Virus record (IMG/VR): IMGVR_UViG_3300030098_006058
Coordinates: 1-64,000 of that record
DNA: 64,000 nucleotides
Direction: 5' to 3' (one strand)
Source of the DNA: a virus
The position numbers were made by a program, and so were the translations under genes. Of the stretch, positions 48,890 to 62,100 are shown in pieces (positions within the stretch are counted from its first letter, which is position 1; each line of letters starts with the position of its first letter). The notes below the pieces were generated by a model, which saw nothing but the letters and a program-made list of their open reading frames with translations, was not told the DNA's origin and ran no database searches.

Positions 48890-51800
48890 ATGGCAATAAA
48901 TCAACACATGCAACCTGCACAAACTTCTTTGATGCAGACTTATGTACCTCTTCCTTTTAAAGAGTTAGCTATGGTCGGTGCGCATAATAAAGAAAAAAGT
49001 GATGAAGGTGAATTATTATATAATACATTAGATCAAAGTTTATTAAAAGTTAAAGCAAGAGGACATGCACATCAGCAGATATTATCCGATTATTCTAAAA
49101 ATTTTGATACTCAATTAAGTAATATATATGATAAGCATGGTGGAGATTATATGAAAATGATACCAGATTTAAAGGTATTAAAAAATACATTAGCAAAAGA
49201 TGTAACTCAAGGAAATCTTGCTACTATTATATCACAAGCTGAACAAGCTGGTTTACATGATGAAGGTCTAGTAGAATTAAAAGGAAAAGAGGGAGGAAAA
49301 TATTATGATGAAGATTTATATTGGCAAATTCCAGGGTCTGCAGGACGTGATTGGGTAGATGCTCAAATGTGGGGTCTGGTGGAAAATCCAAACCAAGAAG
49401 GAGTATGGGATTTTGATTTCCCTACAGGTTCTGAAAATCCTTATGTTACAGGAGAAGCTAAATTACCAACAGCTTATAGTTATAGCGGTCATCATCATGC
49501 AGCTCAAGAACATGATGAAACTAAAAAGGTATTTGATCCTATTAAAACAGAAGTACAGCAATTTGTTCAAGATGGGATGACTGTAGAAACACAAAGTAAA
49601 ACTATAAATAGAATTTATAAAGCAGCTATGAATGATTATGGTTCTTTATCTTCTAATTATAGATCTGAAATTGAATATTTAAACGGTTTAAATGAAGGAG
49701 CAGATCCGTCTCATCCAGTAGAGAAAGCTACAGAATTCTTAGATGTATATTATGAAGTTACAGGCTTTATGGATAATGGAGATCCAATATTTGGAGATTT
49801 ATCGGGCCAAGATTTATTAGATAGACAACAACAATATAAAGATTATATAGAAGCGTTAACATTAGAAGATGGAACAACTCCATCAGATGTGGCTAGAAAA
49901 TTAGCTAATATCAATACAGTAGCACAATTAGGTGAAAAGTATGTATTAGGATCTACTAAAATAAAATCTGTTAGTGATTCTACAAAAGGTTTTAGTGTTA
50001 AAAGACCTGATAAAACTGTTGTCCAAATTTCTATGGATGGTTATGTTGAAAAGAATGCAATGCCTGTTATAACCGAGAAAGAGGGAGGAGCAACTTATGA
50101 ACCTATTCATGATGCATCTAACCCAGCTCTAGCTTTTAAAAATTATACAAGAGATTTATTTATTGAATACGAAAATATGTTTAAAATGTATTCACAGTAT
50201 ATGGAAAATGAGGGATCAATGTCAGCAGAGATGAAGCAAGAAAAATTACAGCAATTACAAGATCTAGAATATCAAATAAGGGCTTATAAAAATGTTGAAC
50301 ATGATCTTTTACATGATACTGCATATGATATGGGCGTATTCGCTCGAATGGATTATGGTCCTGAAGGAGAATTTAAATTTCCTAATAGAATATGGGCTAA
50401 AAGAACGGAAGTAGGAAAAGAGCATTGGCAAGCATATGGTTATACAAATCTTTTCTTTGGTAAAGATGGAAAACCCGTTAGTTTGGATGAATTTATGAAG
50501 ATACATGATTATAAAAATGAAATGCAGGTTTATCTAGATATGGAAGAACATTTAGCAAAACAACTTGAAAATTATAAACCTAGTTTTTATTCTCAAAATA
50601 TTCATGATAAACAAAAGATGTCGGGAAGTGATCATATGCCAGTATCTATTATAGGTATGATGGTACATCCAGACTTCTATATTAACAATACAGATGTATT
50701 TGGTGATGATAGATCTTTATGGAAGAATGCTGAAGATAGAATTAAAGAACAAAAATTATTTCAAGGTAGAGATATTAGAAAACGAATTGTAGATAGCTCA
50801 GGAGATGCAGATTTCGATGAACAAGTAGCAAAAGCTTTATTACCTATATTTGGTAATACAGGTTTACAATCTGTATTTAGAACTCCTGATGGTAAACAAG
50901 TATCCATATCTGATTATTTTACCGAAGAATGGGGAGCTACACAATGGGGTGAATATTTAGAGGATATATCAGATAAAAATAAAGCTCAAAGTTTTTCAAT
51001 TCAAGCAACTCCTTCACATACTGTAAATAATAGTTCTCTGTATCCTGGAGGGTTTAAAGGTATGCTTAGTATTCCGACTGGTGGAAAACATAGGGGAGCT
51101 GATAGTGAAGATTCAACATTAAATCTTTTCTTTGATATGCCTGCTGAATATACAGAAAGAAAACTAACTATGTATCCTGATGGTACTTTATATAAAGATT
51201 ATGGTTCAGATGGAGCTGCAGAATATTTAAGAGTTAATATGGAATATGCTGTACAATTAGATTTAGATGCAGCTTCTGATATTCCAGGAGATAGAATTCC
51301 TACTAAAAAACGAGGAATTCCAGGTGGGGCTATGTTTGAAACAGGAGAATATGATCCAAATGATACATACCCATTAGGTCATTGGTATTTTGAAACAAAT
51401 CCAATAACTGGTCAACCTCTTGTTAGTACTGATGGTACACAAATGGATCAATTTTTATTTAGACCTACAGAGGGTATGTTACTAGATGTAACATCTGATG
51501 GTACTCATGTATACGCTACAGGAAATGAAGTATTTAATGCAGATACTCAATTACAAGAAGTATTCAATGTTTTTGCTCTAAATGATCCTAATAGTAAATG
51601 GGCATTTGATATGATATTTGGAGGTAATGTATTAAATAATTCAGCAGATCAGCTAAAAGAACAATTTTCATATGAAGGAGGTATACCAGCAAAAGAAGAT
51701 ATTACGCATATTATAGAAGATAAATCAGGTCAAAGAGTAGAATTTGAATTAGAGGAGGGTCAAACATTATATCCATCTCGTTATAAAAATAGCGAGGGTA

Positions 51801-53167
51801 ATAATGTAAATTTAGTTGAGAATCCAGCGATAAACGAAGTTCGAAATGGCCAAGTTTGGCCTAATGCAGGCTATGAAGATTATGAGGGGGAAAATGCATT
51901 AGATGAACCTCTTAAATTACCACTTTCTCATTTTCTACAGTCTACAAATCAGGAATTAAGAACAGTAGGTAGTGACTATTTAGATAATTTAGATTTAGAT
52001 GTTTTATCTGGAGTAACAGTTACACTATCAAATGGTCAAACTGTAGATATAGCACAAGCACTTTCTGACGGTCGAATGACTATGGAATTTACTACTGGAG
52101 ATGATCTTGAATTAGTTCAAAATAATTCTAATAGAGATTATAAAGAACAAGAAAAAATTTATAATGATGCAAAGAAAAAATGGGAAGATGGAGGAAAAGT
52201 TGGTAATATAGGAGCAGAAAAACCAAATAGTTCATTCCATACACTAGGACAAGCTATTGATATTGCAGGGGGTGAGGGTATATATGATATTATACTTGTT
52301 GATCGTACTGGATATGTTCCTGCTATTGCTCAAGATGATGTTCCTTGGCAGACAATGCCATCTAATAAAAGACACTTTTATGGAAAGAATTTTAGACCAG
52401 GAGTATGGATAGGTCAAATAAAGCAACCAGAAAACTATGGATTTGTTGGTGACTATGTTGATGTTTTTGGAGATACATGGAATGTTCAAAAAGATGATGC
52501 ACAAGAATTTGCTAAACATGAAAAGAACAAAACAGGAGCTCTATATGCTTGGCCAGGTTATGCAGGTACACCGAAATCGATTAAGGATGATAGAAGACTG
52601 GGGATAGGATATATTGATTATTGGGCTGAGGGATGGTATTCTCAAGAATATCTAGAAGATCTTAAAGCGCTCCATGGTGAAAAGGATTATGACTATCAAG
52701 TCTTCCCAACAGGACTTGGAAAAACAAATCCAAATGATCCTTTTATACCTATAGGTACTAATGAAGCAGGTGGTTACATTTGGGGGGATGGTTTTTTTGG
52801 TGAGAATGATTGGTTTGATTATAGAGGTGAGGGATATACCGCTGCGAGTCCTGGTTGGAATTCTGTACGTTTAGGTGATATTACAATTAATGGTACAAAA
52901 CCTTTTAAAAATACTCAGAAAGAATTAACTAAATTAGTATTTGATGCATTGTGGGAAACAAAAAATAATGGAGATAATTCTGCAATATTACAAAAAATAG
53001 GGAAACCCGTTACAGATAAAACAATGAGTGAAAATCCATTAGAGAAACTATATTTTAAATACAGTGATTTAGATTTTGGTCAGATGCCAGGAGAATGGTG
53101 GCACTGGTCAGTTGGAGAAAATAGAGATTGGAATAGTACTATAAAATATCCAGATTGGGTCGAATAA
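48890..53167 (+). CDS. Cargo protein ending in a split M15/VanY-like peptidase
   Basis: 1425 residues. Most of the chain is an alpha-rich scaffold without recognised domain. Near the C-terminus SSFHTLGQAIDIAGG carries the SxHxxGxAxD signature of M15 (VanY/DacB-type) peptidases (His1117, Asp1124). The second half of the active site, GEWWHW with Glu1402 and His1405, comes about 280 residues later, near the very end, instead of the usual ~60, so a domain of roughly 200 residues is inserted. All metal-binding residues look intact. It would cut peptidoglycan stem peptides during entry. Overlaps no neighbour; next gene starts nine bases later. Confidence 0.75.
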   Translation: MAINQHMQPAQTSLMQTYVPLPFKELAMVGAHNKEKSDEGELLYNTLDQSLLKVKARGHAHQQILSDYSKNFDTQLSNIYDKHGGDYMKMIPDLKVLKNTLAKDVTQGNLATIISQAEQAGLHDEGLVELKGKEGGKYYDEDLYWQIPGSAGRDWVDAQMWGLVENPNQEGVWDFDFPTGSENPYVTGEAKLPTAYSYSGHHHAAQEHDETKKVFDPIKTEVQQFVQDGMTVETQSKTINRIYKAAMNDYGSLSSNYRSEIEYLNGLNEGADPSHPVEKATEFLDVYYEVTGFMDNGDPIFGDLSGQDLLDRQQQYKDYIEALTLEDGTTPSDVARKLANINTVAQLGEKYVLGSTKIKSVSDSTKGFSVKRPDKTVVQISMDGYVEKNAMPVITEKEGGATYEPIHDASNPALAFKNYTRDLFIEYENMFKMYSQYMENEGSMSAEMKQEKLQQLQDLEYQIRAYKNVEHDLLHDTAYDMGVFARMDYGPEGEFKFPNRIWAKRTEVGKEHWQAYGYTNLFFGKDGKPVSLDEFMKIHDYKNEMQVYLDMEEHLAKQLENYKPSFYSQNIHDKQKMSGSDHMPVSIIGMMVHPDFYINNTDVFGDDRSLWKNAEDRIKEQKLFQGRDIRKRIVDSSGDADFDEQVAKALLPIFGNTGLQSVFRTPDGKQVSISDYFTEEWGATQWGEYLEDISDKNKAQSFSIQATPSHTVNNSSLYPGGFKGMLSIPTGGKHRGADSEDSTLNLFFDMPAEYTERKLTMYPDGTLYKDYGSDGAAEYLRVNMEYAVQLDLDAASDIPGDRIPTKKRGIPGGAMFETGEYDPNDTYPLGHWYFETNPITGQPLVSTDGTQMDQFLFRPTEGMLLDVTSDGTHVYATGNEVFNADTQLQEVFNVFALNDPNSKWAFDMIFGGNVLNNSADQLKEQFSYEGGIPAKEDITHIIEDKSGQRVEFELEEGQTLYPSRYKNSEGNNVNLVENPAINEVRNGQVWPNAGYEDYEGENALDEPLKLPLSHFLQSTNQELRTVGSDYLDNLDLDVLSGVTVTLSNGQTVDIAQALSDGRMTMEFTTGDDLELVQNNSNRDYKEQEKIYNDAKKKWEDGGKVGNIGAEKPNSSFHTLGQAIDIAGGEGIYDIILVDRTGYVPAIAQDDVPWQTMPSNKRHFYGKNFRPGVWIGQIKQPENYGFVGDYVDVFGDTWNVQKDDAQEFAKHEKNKTGALYAWPGYAGTPKSIKDDRRLGIGYIDYWAEGWYSQEYLEDLKALHGEKDYDYQVFPTGLGKTNPNDPFIPIGTNEAGGYIWGDGFFGENDWFDYRGEGYTAASPGWNSVRLGDITINGTKPFKNTQKELTKLVFDALWETKNNGDNSAILQKIGKPVTDKTMSENPLEKLYFKYSDLDFGQMPGEWWHWSVGENRDWNSTIKYPDWVE

Positions 53168-53176
53168 TTATTACAA

Positions 53177-56100
53177 ATGAGTGAGAAAACATCAGCATTA
53201 AAGGGTATATTTTCAAATACCTCTACAGAATTAGATCCGGGTACGAATTTACCTAAGAGCCCTACTAAAGGTCCTAACGACCCTCCTATTGCTCCTCCCA
53301 AAGGTGCTAAAAGGTATAATAGAGGAGGATCTAATTCTAATTTATGGGGAGATGGTGTAAATAGTGTATCTGATATATTTAAAATCCCTTCTGAAACAGG
53401 TAAGATGGGAACTCCCCCAACAATATTTCCAGGTCCTAGTTATTACGATTTACCGGATGTAGATTTTGATATATACGATAGAGGGACTACTCTTCAACGA
53501 AGAGCTAGTAGGCAAGGTGTAGGAGAACAAATACTAGGAGCTTTGAATCAAGCAGTATTTGGAGAAGTTTTAGGAGGAACTATTGAAGCTCTGGGAGCCT
53601 TAGCAGATTTTGCATGGGGTGGAATAGGTGAAACGTATGGTAACTGGATGACTGAATTAGGATCTGATATAAGAAATTTTACAAAAGAGATTACTCCTAT
53701 TTATCAAATGTATCCAGGAATGGCTTGGAATCCGTCTGATTCTGGATGGTGGGCTCAAAATGCAGTATCTGTAGCATCTACACTATCATTACTTATTCCT
53801 GCTAGAGGAGTTCAAGTAGCGGGAGGAAAACTTATGATGGGAATTGCTAAGGGTACAAAGAAAATTAATAAGGCTAAAAAAGGAACTAAACTTCATAACT
53901 TCGCTAAAAAAATTGAAAATGCAGCGCACGGTACAAAATGGACTAGAGCTGCAGGTACGGCTGTATTAGGAGGTACTGCTAGTAGATTTATGGAAAATTA
54001 TAGAGAAGCTGCAGAAACTGGAGTACATTCTCTTGAAAAAAATCTAAAATTTTTATCTGATCCGGAAAATCTAGAAGAGTTTTTAAATAGTGAAGAAGGT
54101 CAGATATTTTTAGAAGAAACAGGAATTACAAGAAATGATCCTAATATCGTAACTAAAGCTGCACAATATGCTTCCGGAAAAGCTGCATCGCATGCATTTA
54201 AAATAGATTGGGCTAACTGGGCTTTTGATGTATTTCAATACGGTCTTATGTTTTCTCCTGGGTTATTTGGAAAGATAGGAACACGTACCGGAAAAGGTTC
54301 TTCTGCTGCAACGAAAGCTCAACAAGGATTTTTAAAGGCTCCAAAAAAAGTTAAATCACCTAGATTTGGAAGACTAGGTGCTGCATTTAATTGGACTGTT
54401 AAAAAAGGTAAACCTTTTGCTAAATGGGCTGCATGGTCTGCTACAGAGGGTGTAGAAGAGATGGTTAACTATATTGGTATGCAAGAAGGTATTCGAAGAG
54501 GTGATTTAATATTAGGTAATACAGGATATACTAATAAAGAATATATAGAATCTGATGACTTTTTAGGACGTTTAGATCACTATATGGAACAAGGTGGATT
54601 TTGGACATCCGCTATGTGGGGTGCGATAGGTGGAGGTATATTTACCGGGGTTGCAGGTATTAGAAATAGAAATTATCATAAAAAATTAGCAGAACAAAAA
54701 GTACAAGAAATTGGAGAAAGAACAGCGTTAATTACTGAATTAATGCAAGAAAGACAAAGATATGAAGCAATAGGAGATATTGACGGTATGAGAAAGATCG
54801 ATCAACAACTTGCTATTGAATTGGCGTTAAAAGCTGCAGCTGTAGGAAATGTAGACTTATTATTAGAAATGATTAATGACCCTATGATGGATGAAGCTTT
54901 AGAGTCAGGGGGAATGAAAAAAGAAGATATACAAGCTAAAAAGAAAGAAATAATAGAAACTGTTGAGCTAGTTGAGAAATTATATAATTCTAGAATGAAT
55001 ACCCTAACAGGGGATAAATATAGTGATGCATTAGGAGCATCTATTGTTAGAATGGAAATGAATATTTCTATGTATCAAAATCTTATTGATGAGATAAATA
55101 AACGTATAGAAGCAGGAGAAACATCAGATGTTGTTTTACAAGATGGTTTTAAAATTGGGTCTAATACTAAAAATAGATATGATTTACAAAGAAAAATACA
55201 AGAAGTAAATAAAGTACTTCAAATGTTTGAACAAATTAGGTCTGGTCTAGAAAAAGCAAATGCTGAAGCCGGAACTTCTGAAAAAGATAAACAACAAAAT
55301 AGTTTAGCTTTAGAAGAAACTAATAAGCAGATAGAAAAATATAAACAACAATTATCAGAGCTTGAAAAGAAATCAACTCTTGCTAAAAAAGATTCTCAAG
55401 ATAATTATGATGCGGGAGTATATAAACAAGAAGAAGACTTTTTAAAGAAAGTCCAAGAGATGGATCAAAGAGGGCTAGCAGAAAAGAAAGCTTTATATAC
55501 AAATTTACGGGATTTAAGTTGGGAACAACTCAATAGATTATTATCAGGAGAAACAACATTAATAGATAAAGATAAAAAAGAAGTAGGAAAAGCAAGTGTT
55601 CCAAAAACTGAACAAGAGGTTATAGAAGATTCTTTAGGGACAGGTACAGAACAGGCTAAACAATCAGCTCAAACAAGAGCAAAAATACAAGATTTAAGAA
55701 ACTTTATAATAAAAAATAAACCAAGTTTAAAAGCTCTTGATGATTTTATTGCACAATATCCTACTGATCAAGAGTTTCAAAGAGTAGCCGCATTAGCTAG
55801 AGAAGCTTATGCGCAATATAAAAATGAACAAGATTTTCGTGATAAAAATGACAGCTTTAGATCTAAATTAAAGAAAGTTATTAAAAAGGAAACAGACGAA
55901 ATAAAAGATTATATTGATGAAGCTAATAAGAAATTTTTAGAAGAATTAGATAAACTTACTAAACCTAAAACATCTATGAAAGATGTACGTAAAGGTGTTG
56001 AAACAGAGATTTGGTATAGAAATTGGATAGAAAATGGAGCTCTTAGAACTTATGGTATTAAAGAATCTCAGGATTATTTAATTAATGAATTATTTGATGA

Positions 56101-59100
56101 ATTTACACCGGTTATTTCTGTTGTTTGGAAAGGAAAAGTAGGTTCTTTATTTATAGACCCAGAAACTAATGAATATATTTTTAGACATGGAAGATCTGGA
56201 AAAGAAACAATTATACCTGTAGAGCCAGAAACTGCTTCAAATAAATATAGGAACTCTAAAGGACAGTATACTAAAGGAGCTACTTTACGTCATTTAGATA
56301 TGAGATTATTAAAGAATTCATATCTAAATATGAGTATTATAGCAGATGGTAGAACTATTATGATTAATGGTGAATACTATAATATATTAGATTCTGATCC
56401 TTCATCAGCAATTAAATATAATAAAAAAACAGCTGAAGTTTTAGGAGTACATTTAACTAAATGGGATGGAACAAAAGTTTTCATTACTACTCCTGGCCTT
56501 AAATATGAGATAGCTAATATAATTGAAACTTTGGAAGCTGTTAAAAGAATTCAGTTTAAAAACTTAGTGCAAAATGATTTTATGATCATTGAACATGAGG
56601 GTACAGAATATATAGTTCAATATGAAAATGCTGGAATGAAAGGTTTATTCCAGGATTACCAAGAATTAACAGTTAGATTAGAAGATGGTACTCCAGCTTC
56701 TTCCGATATAAAGAAAGAAGTTTTAAAAATCGCTAATCAAAATCTTACAAAAGCAATAGAACAAGAAATTAATAATATTAAAGTTAAATATAATGAAGCT
56801 AGAACATCTAATAATGTTACTCCCGCCAAAAATACAGAAACAACTCTTGAGTCTACACCCGAACAAGAGGGCAAAATTTCTGAGGACCCAGGGAAGGTCA
56901 AACAAATTACGCAATCCGAAATAAATTCAGAGAAAATAGAAGAATCTTCTGAAGGAAAAAAGGAAGAATTAAATACAAAAGAAGAAAAAGATTTAGCGAA
57001 CGGTGCACGTAATAGTATTGAACAAAATTCCTCTTCAATTACTGAAGAAGAAAATCAAAAGAATACAAAAGAAGAAGAGACACAGAATAAAGAACAAACG
57101 AAAAAAAAGCTAGAAGAGGTTATAGGCTTAGGCTCACAGCATGAATCAAATGAAAGTACTACACCTGAAGATGAGATGAATAAAGATCAAAATACTTTAG
57201 GATTAATTTCTTCTCCAACTGATACAGATCCAGATAATTTAGATGCACAATATCCATCAGGTTTTATTACAGAAATGGCCTGGATTAATATAGGAACAAA
57301 AGAAAATCCTTTAATTGTTAATTTACTTGATGGTAATGGTAATTTAATTGGAAATAGAATAGGTATTGGAACTGTTCCTTATATAGATAAGACTATAGAA
57401 GAAATGTCTAATCTTGAGAAGAGTTTATTAGAAGCAGGAAATGCTCGTATTGTAAAACTATATCATTGGAAACCTGTAGAATCAAATGTTGATGGTGTAA
57501 TGACAGTTTTAACTGAAGGAAGTCGAGCTATTGTAGATGAATCTCAATTAAAAGAATTAACTAATGACGAAGGAAAGCCATTATTTAGAATATGGAAAAC
57601 CAATACAGTAAAAGTAAGTGATTATATATCAACAGATGTATTAAATAGTCCTAAATTTGGGGTAGGGACTAAAATTATTTTAAGAGTTGAACCAAATGAT
57701 CAATTCTTCTCATCAAATGAACCTAATAAAGTAACTATTACATTAAGATTAGCATCTAATCCATCTATTATTTTAACTAAAAGACAAGGAGTTTTTGAAC
57801 AAGATGGAGAACTTTATGATCAAGTAAAGTCAATGTTAGAATCGGGAGATATTAAAGATATAGAAGCCGAAGTAACTGGAAAAACAAATGGATATGTTAT
57901 CAATATTAAAAGGAATGGAAAATCAGTTGAATCTAGTTTAAATACTTTAGAAGGACAATTTCCTTTAATATTAGGTTATGCTCAAGGAGATGTTATGAGA
58001 ATTGAAGGAGAAGAATATCAAGATATTATAGTTCCAGATAGTCCTTATTATGAGTCTGGTGCTACTTATTTAATTATACCTGCATCTAATGGAACATATA
58101 TACCAGTCAGGTTAAATACACAAAAATTAACAGATTTTGCAGCTGAAAAAGTGTTAGAAATAATATTATCTGAGATTACAAATCCTGAACAAAAAAGAGC
58201 GCAAGTTAATAAAATTGTTAATGTTTATTCTAAAGTTACTAGTGATAAGGTATTGGCTTTAGATAATTATGAATTTAAATTTAAATATGGTGATTTTAAT
58301 ATTGGTATACAATATAATATAGAAGGAAGCGGTAAAAACGCTAAAAACAATTTAAAAAATGCAATAGAAGGTAAACCTTTTCATTTCAAATTATATGATG
58401 AATTTGGTCTTCAAGTTAGTAAAGGAGAGTTTAAAGATGGAGATACTATAAAACAAAAAACATTAAGAGAATCTTCAGAATTAAATATAAATGAAAACGG
58501 TCCTATAAAAGAGGCTATTATAGAACATTTAAAAACTAAATATTATAATATTCAAAAAAATGAATTAAATAGTGACCAAAAATTTATATCTCCCCTAAAA
58601 GATGGTAAAGTATATAAAAATTACTTAGAGTATTTATCAGACCCAGAATTAAAAATAATAACTCATGATATTCCAAGCGGATCTCAAACAAAATTCTTTA
58701 ATACAAAAGTATTTTTTAAACTTACATCTAAACCAATTAAAGCTACTTCTAAAAAGAAGAGTGCACCCTCTTTCCTTAGTTCAAGTGACAAAAAAGTTAT
58801 TAATAGTGTAGAAACTGAAAATGAAAATATTTCTGAAATTCCTACTGAATATGATGAAGTAAAAGGAAAAGTAAAAAAATCAGGTCGAAGAAAATACACT
58901 GTTACAGAACAAACAGATAATAGTCAAAGAAATCCTAATATTGAGACATTTGATCCAACAAAATTAGCAGGTATCCCGAAAGATAGTACTGTAGAAAGTT
59001 CAGATAATTTATCTGATAACGAGAATAATATTATATCAGATAAATCTGAAGAAAGAAAAAATAATAAAAGTGATGATAATTTTGATGTTCAATTAAGACA

Positions 59101-62100
59101 AAGATATGAAACAGATCCTGCATCTGATATACTATCTGAAAAAGAAGTACAATGGTTTAAAGATAAATTTGGAGAAGAGGGATTAGAAATAGCCCAAAGA
59201 ATTAAATATATTATATTAAAAGATGGCCGAATGGCATATGGAAAATACCATAAAGGTATGGTTACATTAGCACAATTTGGTAAAGAAGGTACAGCTTATT
59301 GGGAAGCTATGCGTCGTATAATGGATTTACATCTAACACCAGAAGAAAAAAATGATTTAACTCTTGCAGCTATTAATAGATGGAATGATACAGATCAAAA
59401 ACAAGTTGAAATAAATATTGCTAGAGGTTTTATGGAATTCATGTTAACTGAAAATGACTCATCTCTTTCTGGTATTTTAAAAAGATTCTTTAGAAATCTT
59501 CTATATTATATAAAAAATATGTTAGGTATGAAGCCTAGTATAGATCAAATGTTCAAAGATTTATCTAATAGAACTTATACAAAATATAATGTTAAAGAAT
59601 TAAATGAATTATCTCAAGTTCAAAATGTAGCTAAATTACGAGAAAAGAAAAATTATACAGAACTAGAGGTTGAAGATATAACCTCAAGTATAAACTTTAT
59701 GTTATGGGAACATTTAAATAATAAATATGGAGATAATTGGGTAGATATTTTAAGTAAACCTGTAGAACTTGCAAAAGAATATGAAAAAATTAGAATAAGT
59801 TGGAGAAATAAGTCAGAAGAAAGATTGAAAGATCCAAATTTAAGTGAGCTTAATCGAAGAATCCATTCTAATATATTAGATATAACTGATGAATCTGTAT
59901 TTTATACCCAATTTGAAAAAGTAGGTAAAAATAGAATCAATTTAGAAAATGTTACTGATGTTGGATTTAGAGATTTAGCAGTAGAAGGGTTGATAGAATG
60001 GGGTTATAAATTTAAATTTAAAAAAGATTTTACTCTAGATTACGACTCTAAACCAGAAATAACAGAAGCAATTCCTAATGAAGAAGAAGTATCTACTGAA
60101 GATATTGGAATTGAAGATATAGAAAAATTAGAAAAGATATATGGTATGAATTTTTGGCATCAAGACCAAAGATCTACATTATCTAAAGAGGTTAAAATAG
60201 GATTAAGTTTTATTAAGAGCCGTGAGAGAAGTAATATAACAGGTAGTTATAAATTTATACCATTTGATGATATATATAATTATATTTCTGCTGCACTTTC
60301 TAATGTACCTCAAAAATATATAGAATCTACATTAAGAGGTTTACAAAATAAAACAGTAAATGGTCAAAATGTAATGCCAAGCGTTATTAGAGTATTTGAT
60401 CAAGCTTCCGACCAATGGAAAAGAAAATTCTTAACACATTTCAATAAACAAAATATTTTATTTAAAACATTAGTTATTGAAGGAGGTAAAACTAAAACTG
60501 TATTTACTAATAGAAATGGTATCCACCAACAAATTATGAATGAATGGATAGCAGCACGAGGTTTAACTAATATCTTTACAGAAAGAGTAGGAAAACCCGA
60601 CGAAATAAATATAGAAGAAGTTGAAAAAATATGGAGTAAAACAAAACCAGACATTTTCTATGATCAATTAATGCCTATTTACCAAAAATATATTAAATTA
60701 TTAGGTAATCAAGCTGAACAAACAAAAGGAAAAGAAGAATATTTAAAAGTAATGACTCTTATTCTTGAAAAAATTGGGATAACTATACCAAAAGATGTTC
60801 AAAATGGTATTATAAATGATGAAAAAATGAATGTGAAAGATTTACATTCATATATGACGGGTACAAATTCTGTATCTTATATGTTCACTAATAAACTTTT
60901 AAAAGGACTTAGTCCATATATAGCAGAGAATCTAGAAGGGATGGCTCTTGGTAGACTTGCAGAGCTAGTTGCACAGTATAGAGTTGATAAATATTTATCT
61001 TCATTTATTGGAGGAAACAGAAAACCTATATTTTCTATTAATCTTAATACATTTGGTTCAGATAGAGTTAATTTATTAACAGATCCTAGAACGTCGAAGC
61101 AGACAATAGATGAATATTTAAGTGATTCTTTTTATAATCCTCTTCCAGATAATAACAATTATATGCATCTTATTTTAAGATTGTTACAAATCCCTGAAGT
61201 AAGAGATAAATTTGTATTAAGTACTTTTGATGTTATACAAGAAAGAGGAGAATTTCAAGCAGGTAAAACATACGACGAATTAACAGAAGCAGTTTCTTGG
61301 AAAACAAGATATGCTATGTTTTATAATAATGGATTACCATTTGCAGAAATTAATACAGGTACTAAAAGTGATAAAACAAATTTTCAATTTGTATTAGTTC
61401 CTAAAATAAACTATATGAATAGACGTCTTGGATTATGGACATCTCCTCATCAAGAAAATGCAAAAACATTTGTAGATACAGCTATAGATTTATTATATCC
61501 TTTAGCATTAGCAGAATACAATAATATAATAAGAACAGAAAATGAATTATTTGGTCCTACTCCAATAAGTCCACGGGAAGAAATAAAAAATGTACATTAT
61601 AAAGATGTTCCAGGAGATAGAAAAGGAAATGGATTAAGATTCTCTATGTTGGATATATTAAATGATTCTCAATATGAAATATTTACTCCAGAAGGTAGAT
61701 TAAGAAGACCTAGTAATGGGCTGACGCATGAAGATATGAATAGAATGCAAGCTTTAATAAAAACAGGTATTAAAAATTTCGTATTAAGAGAAGTGAATAA
61801 AACTTTAGATTCAATGTCTAAATCAGGGGTCGTTAATAAAGTTAAAGAAGGCCATTATACAAATAATGGTTTACCTAGTGAAACATTAGCAGGAAGAGTA
61901 GGTACTGAAAATAATATATATGACTCCTTAGTTGGGTTTGCTATAAACGATTTAGTATATAAAAATTATCTCTCTACAATATTTGGTCCACCGGCCTTTT
62001 ATTATAAAAATATTGTAGATAAAATGAAAAGAGGTTACCAAGATGTAACTCCAGGTTATAATGTAATAGTTGGTAAAAATGGTATGAAATCAAAGTTTAA

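Noticed and set aside
2001-52000. Stop-codon reassignment as in some crAss-like phages
   Set aside because: TAG (for example 2550-2552, 4682-4684, 37697-37699) and TGA (3146-3148, 40008-40010) both end genes at sites with coupled downstream starts, so the standard code fits.
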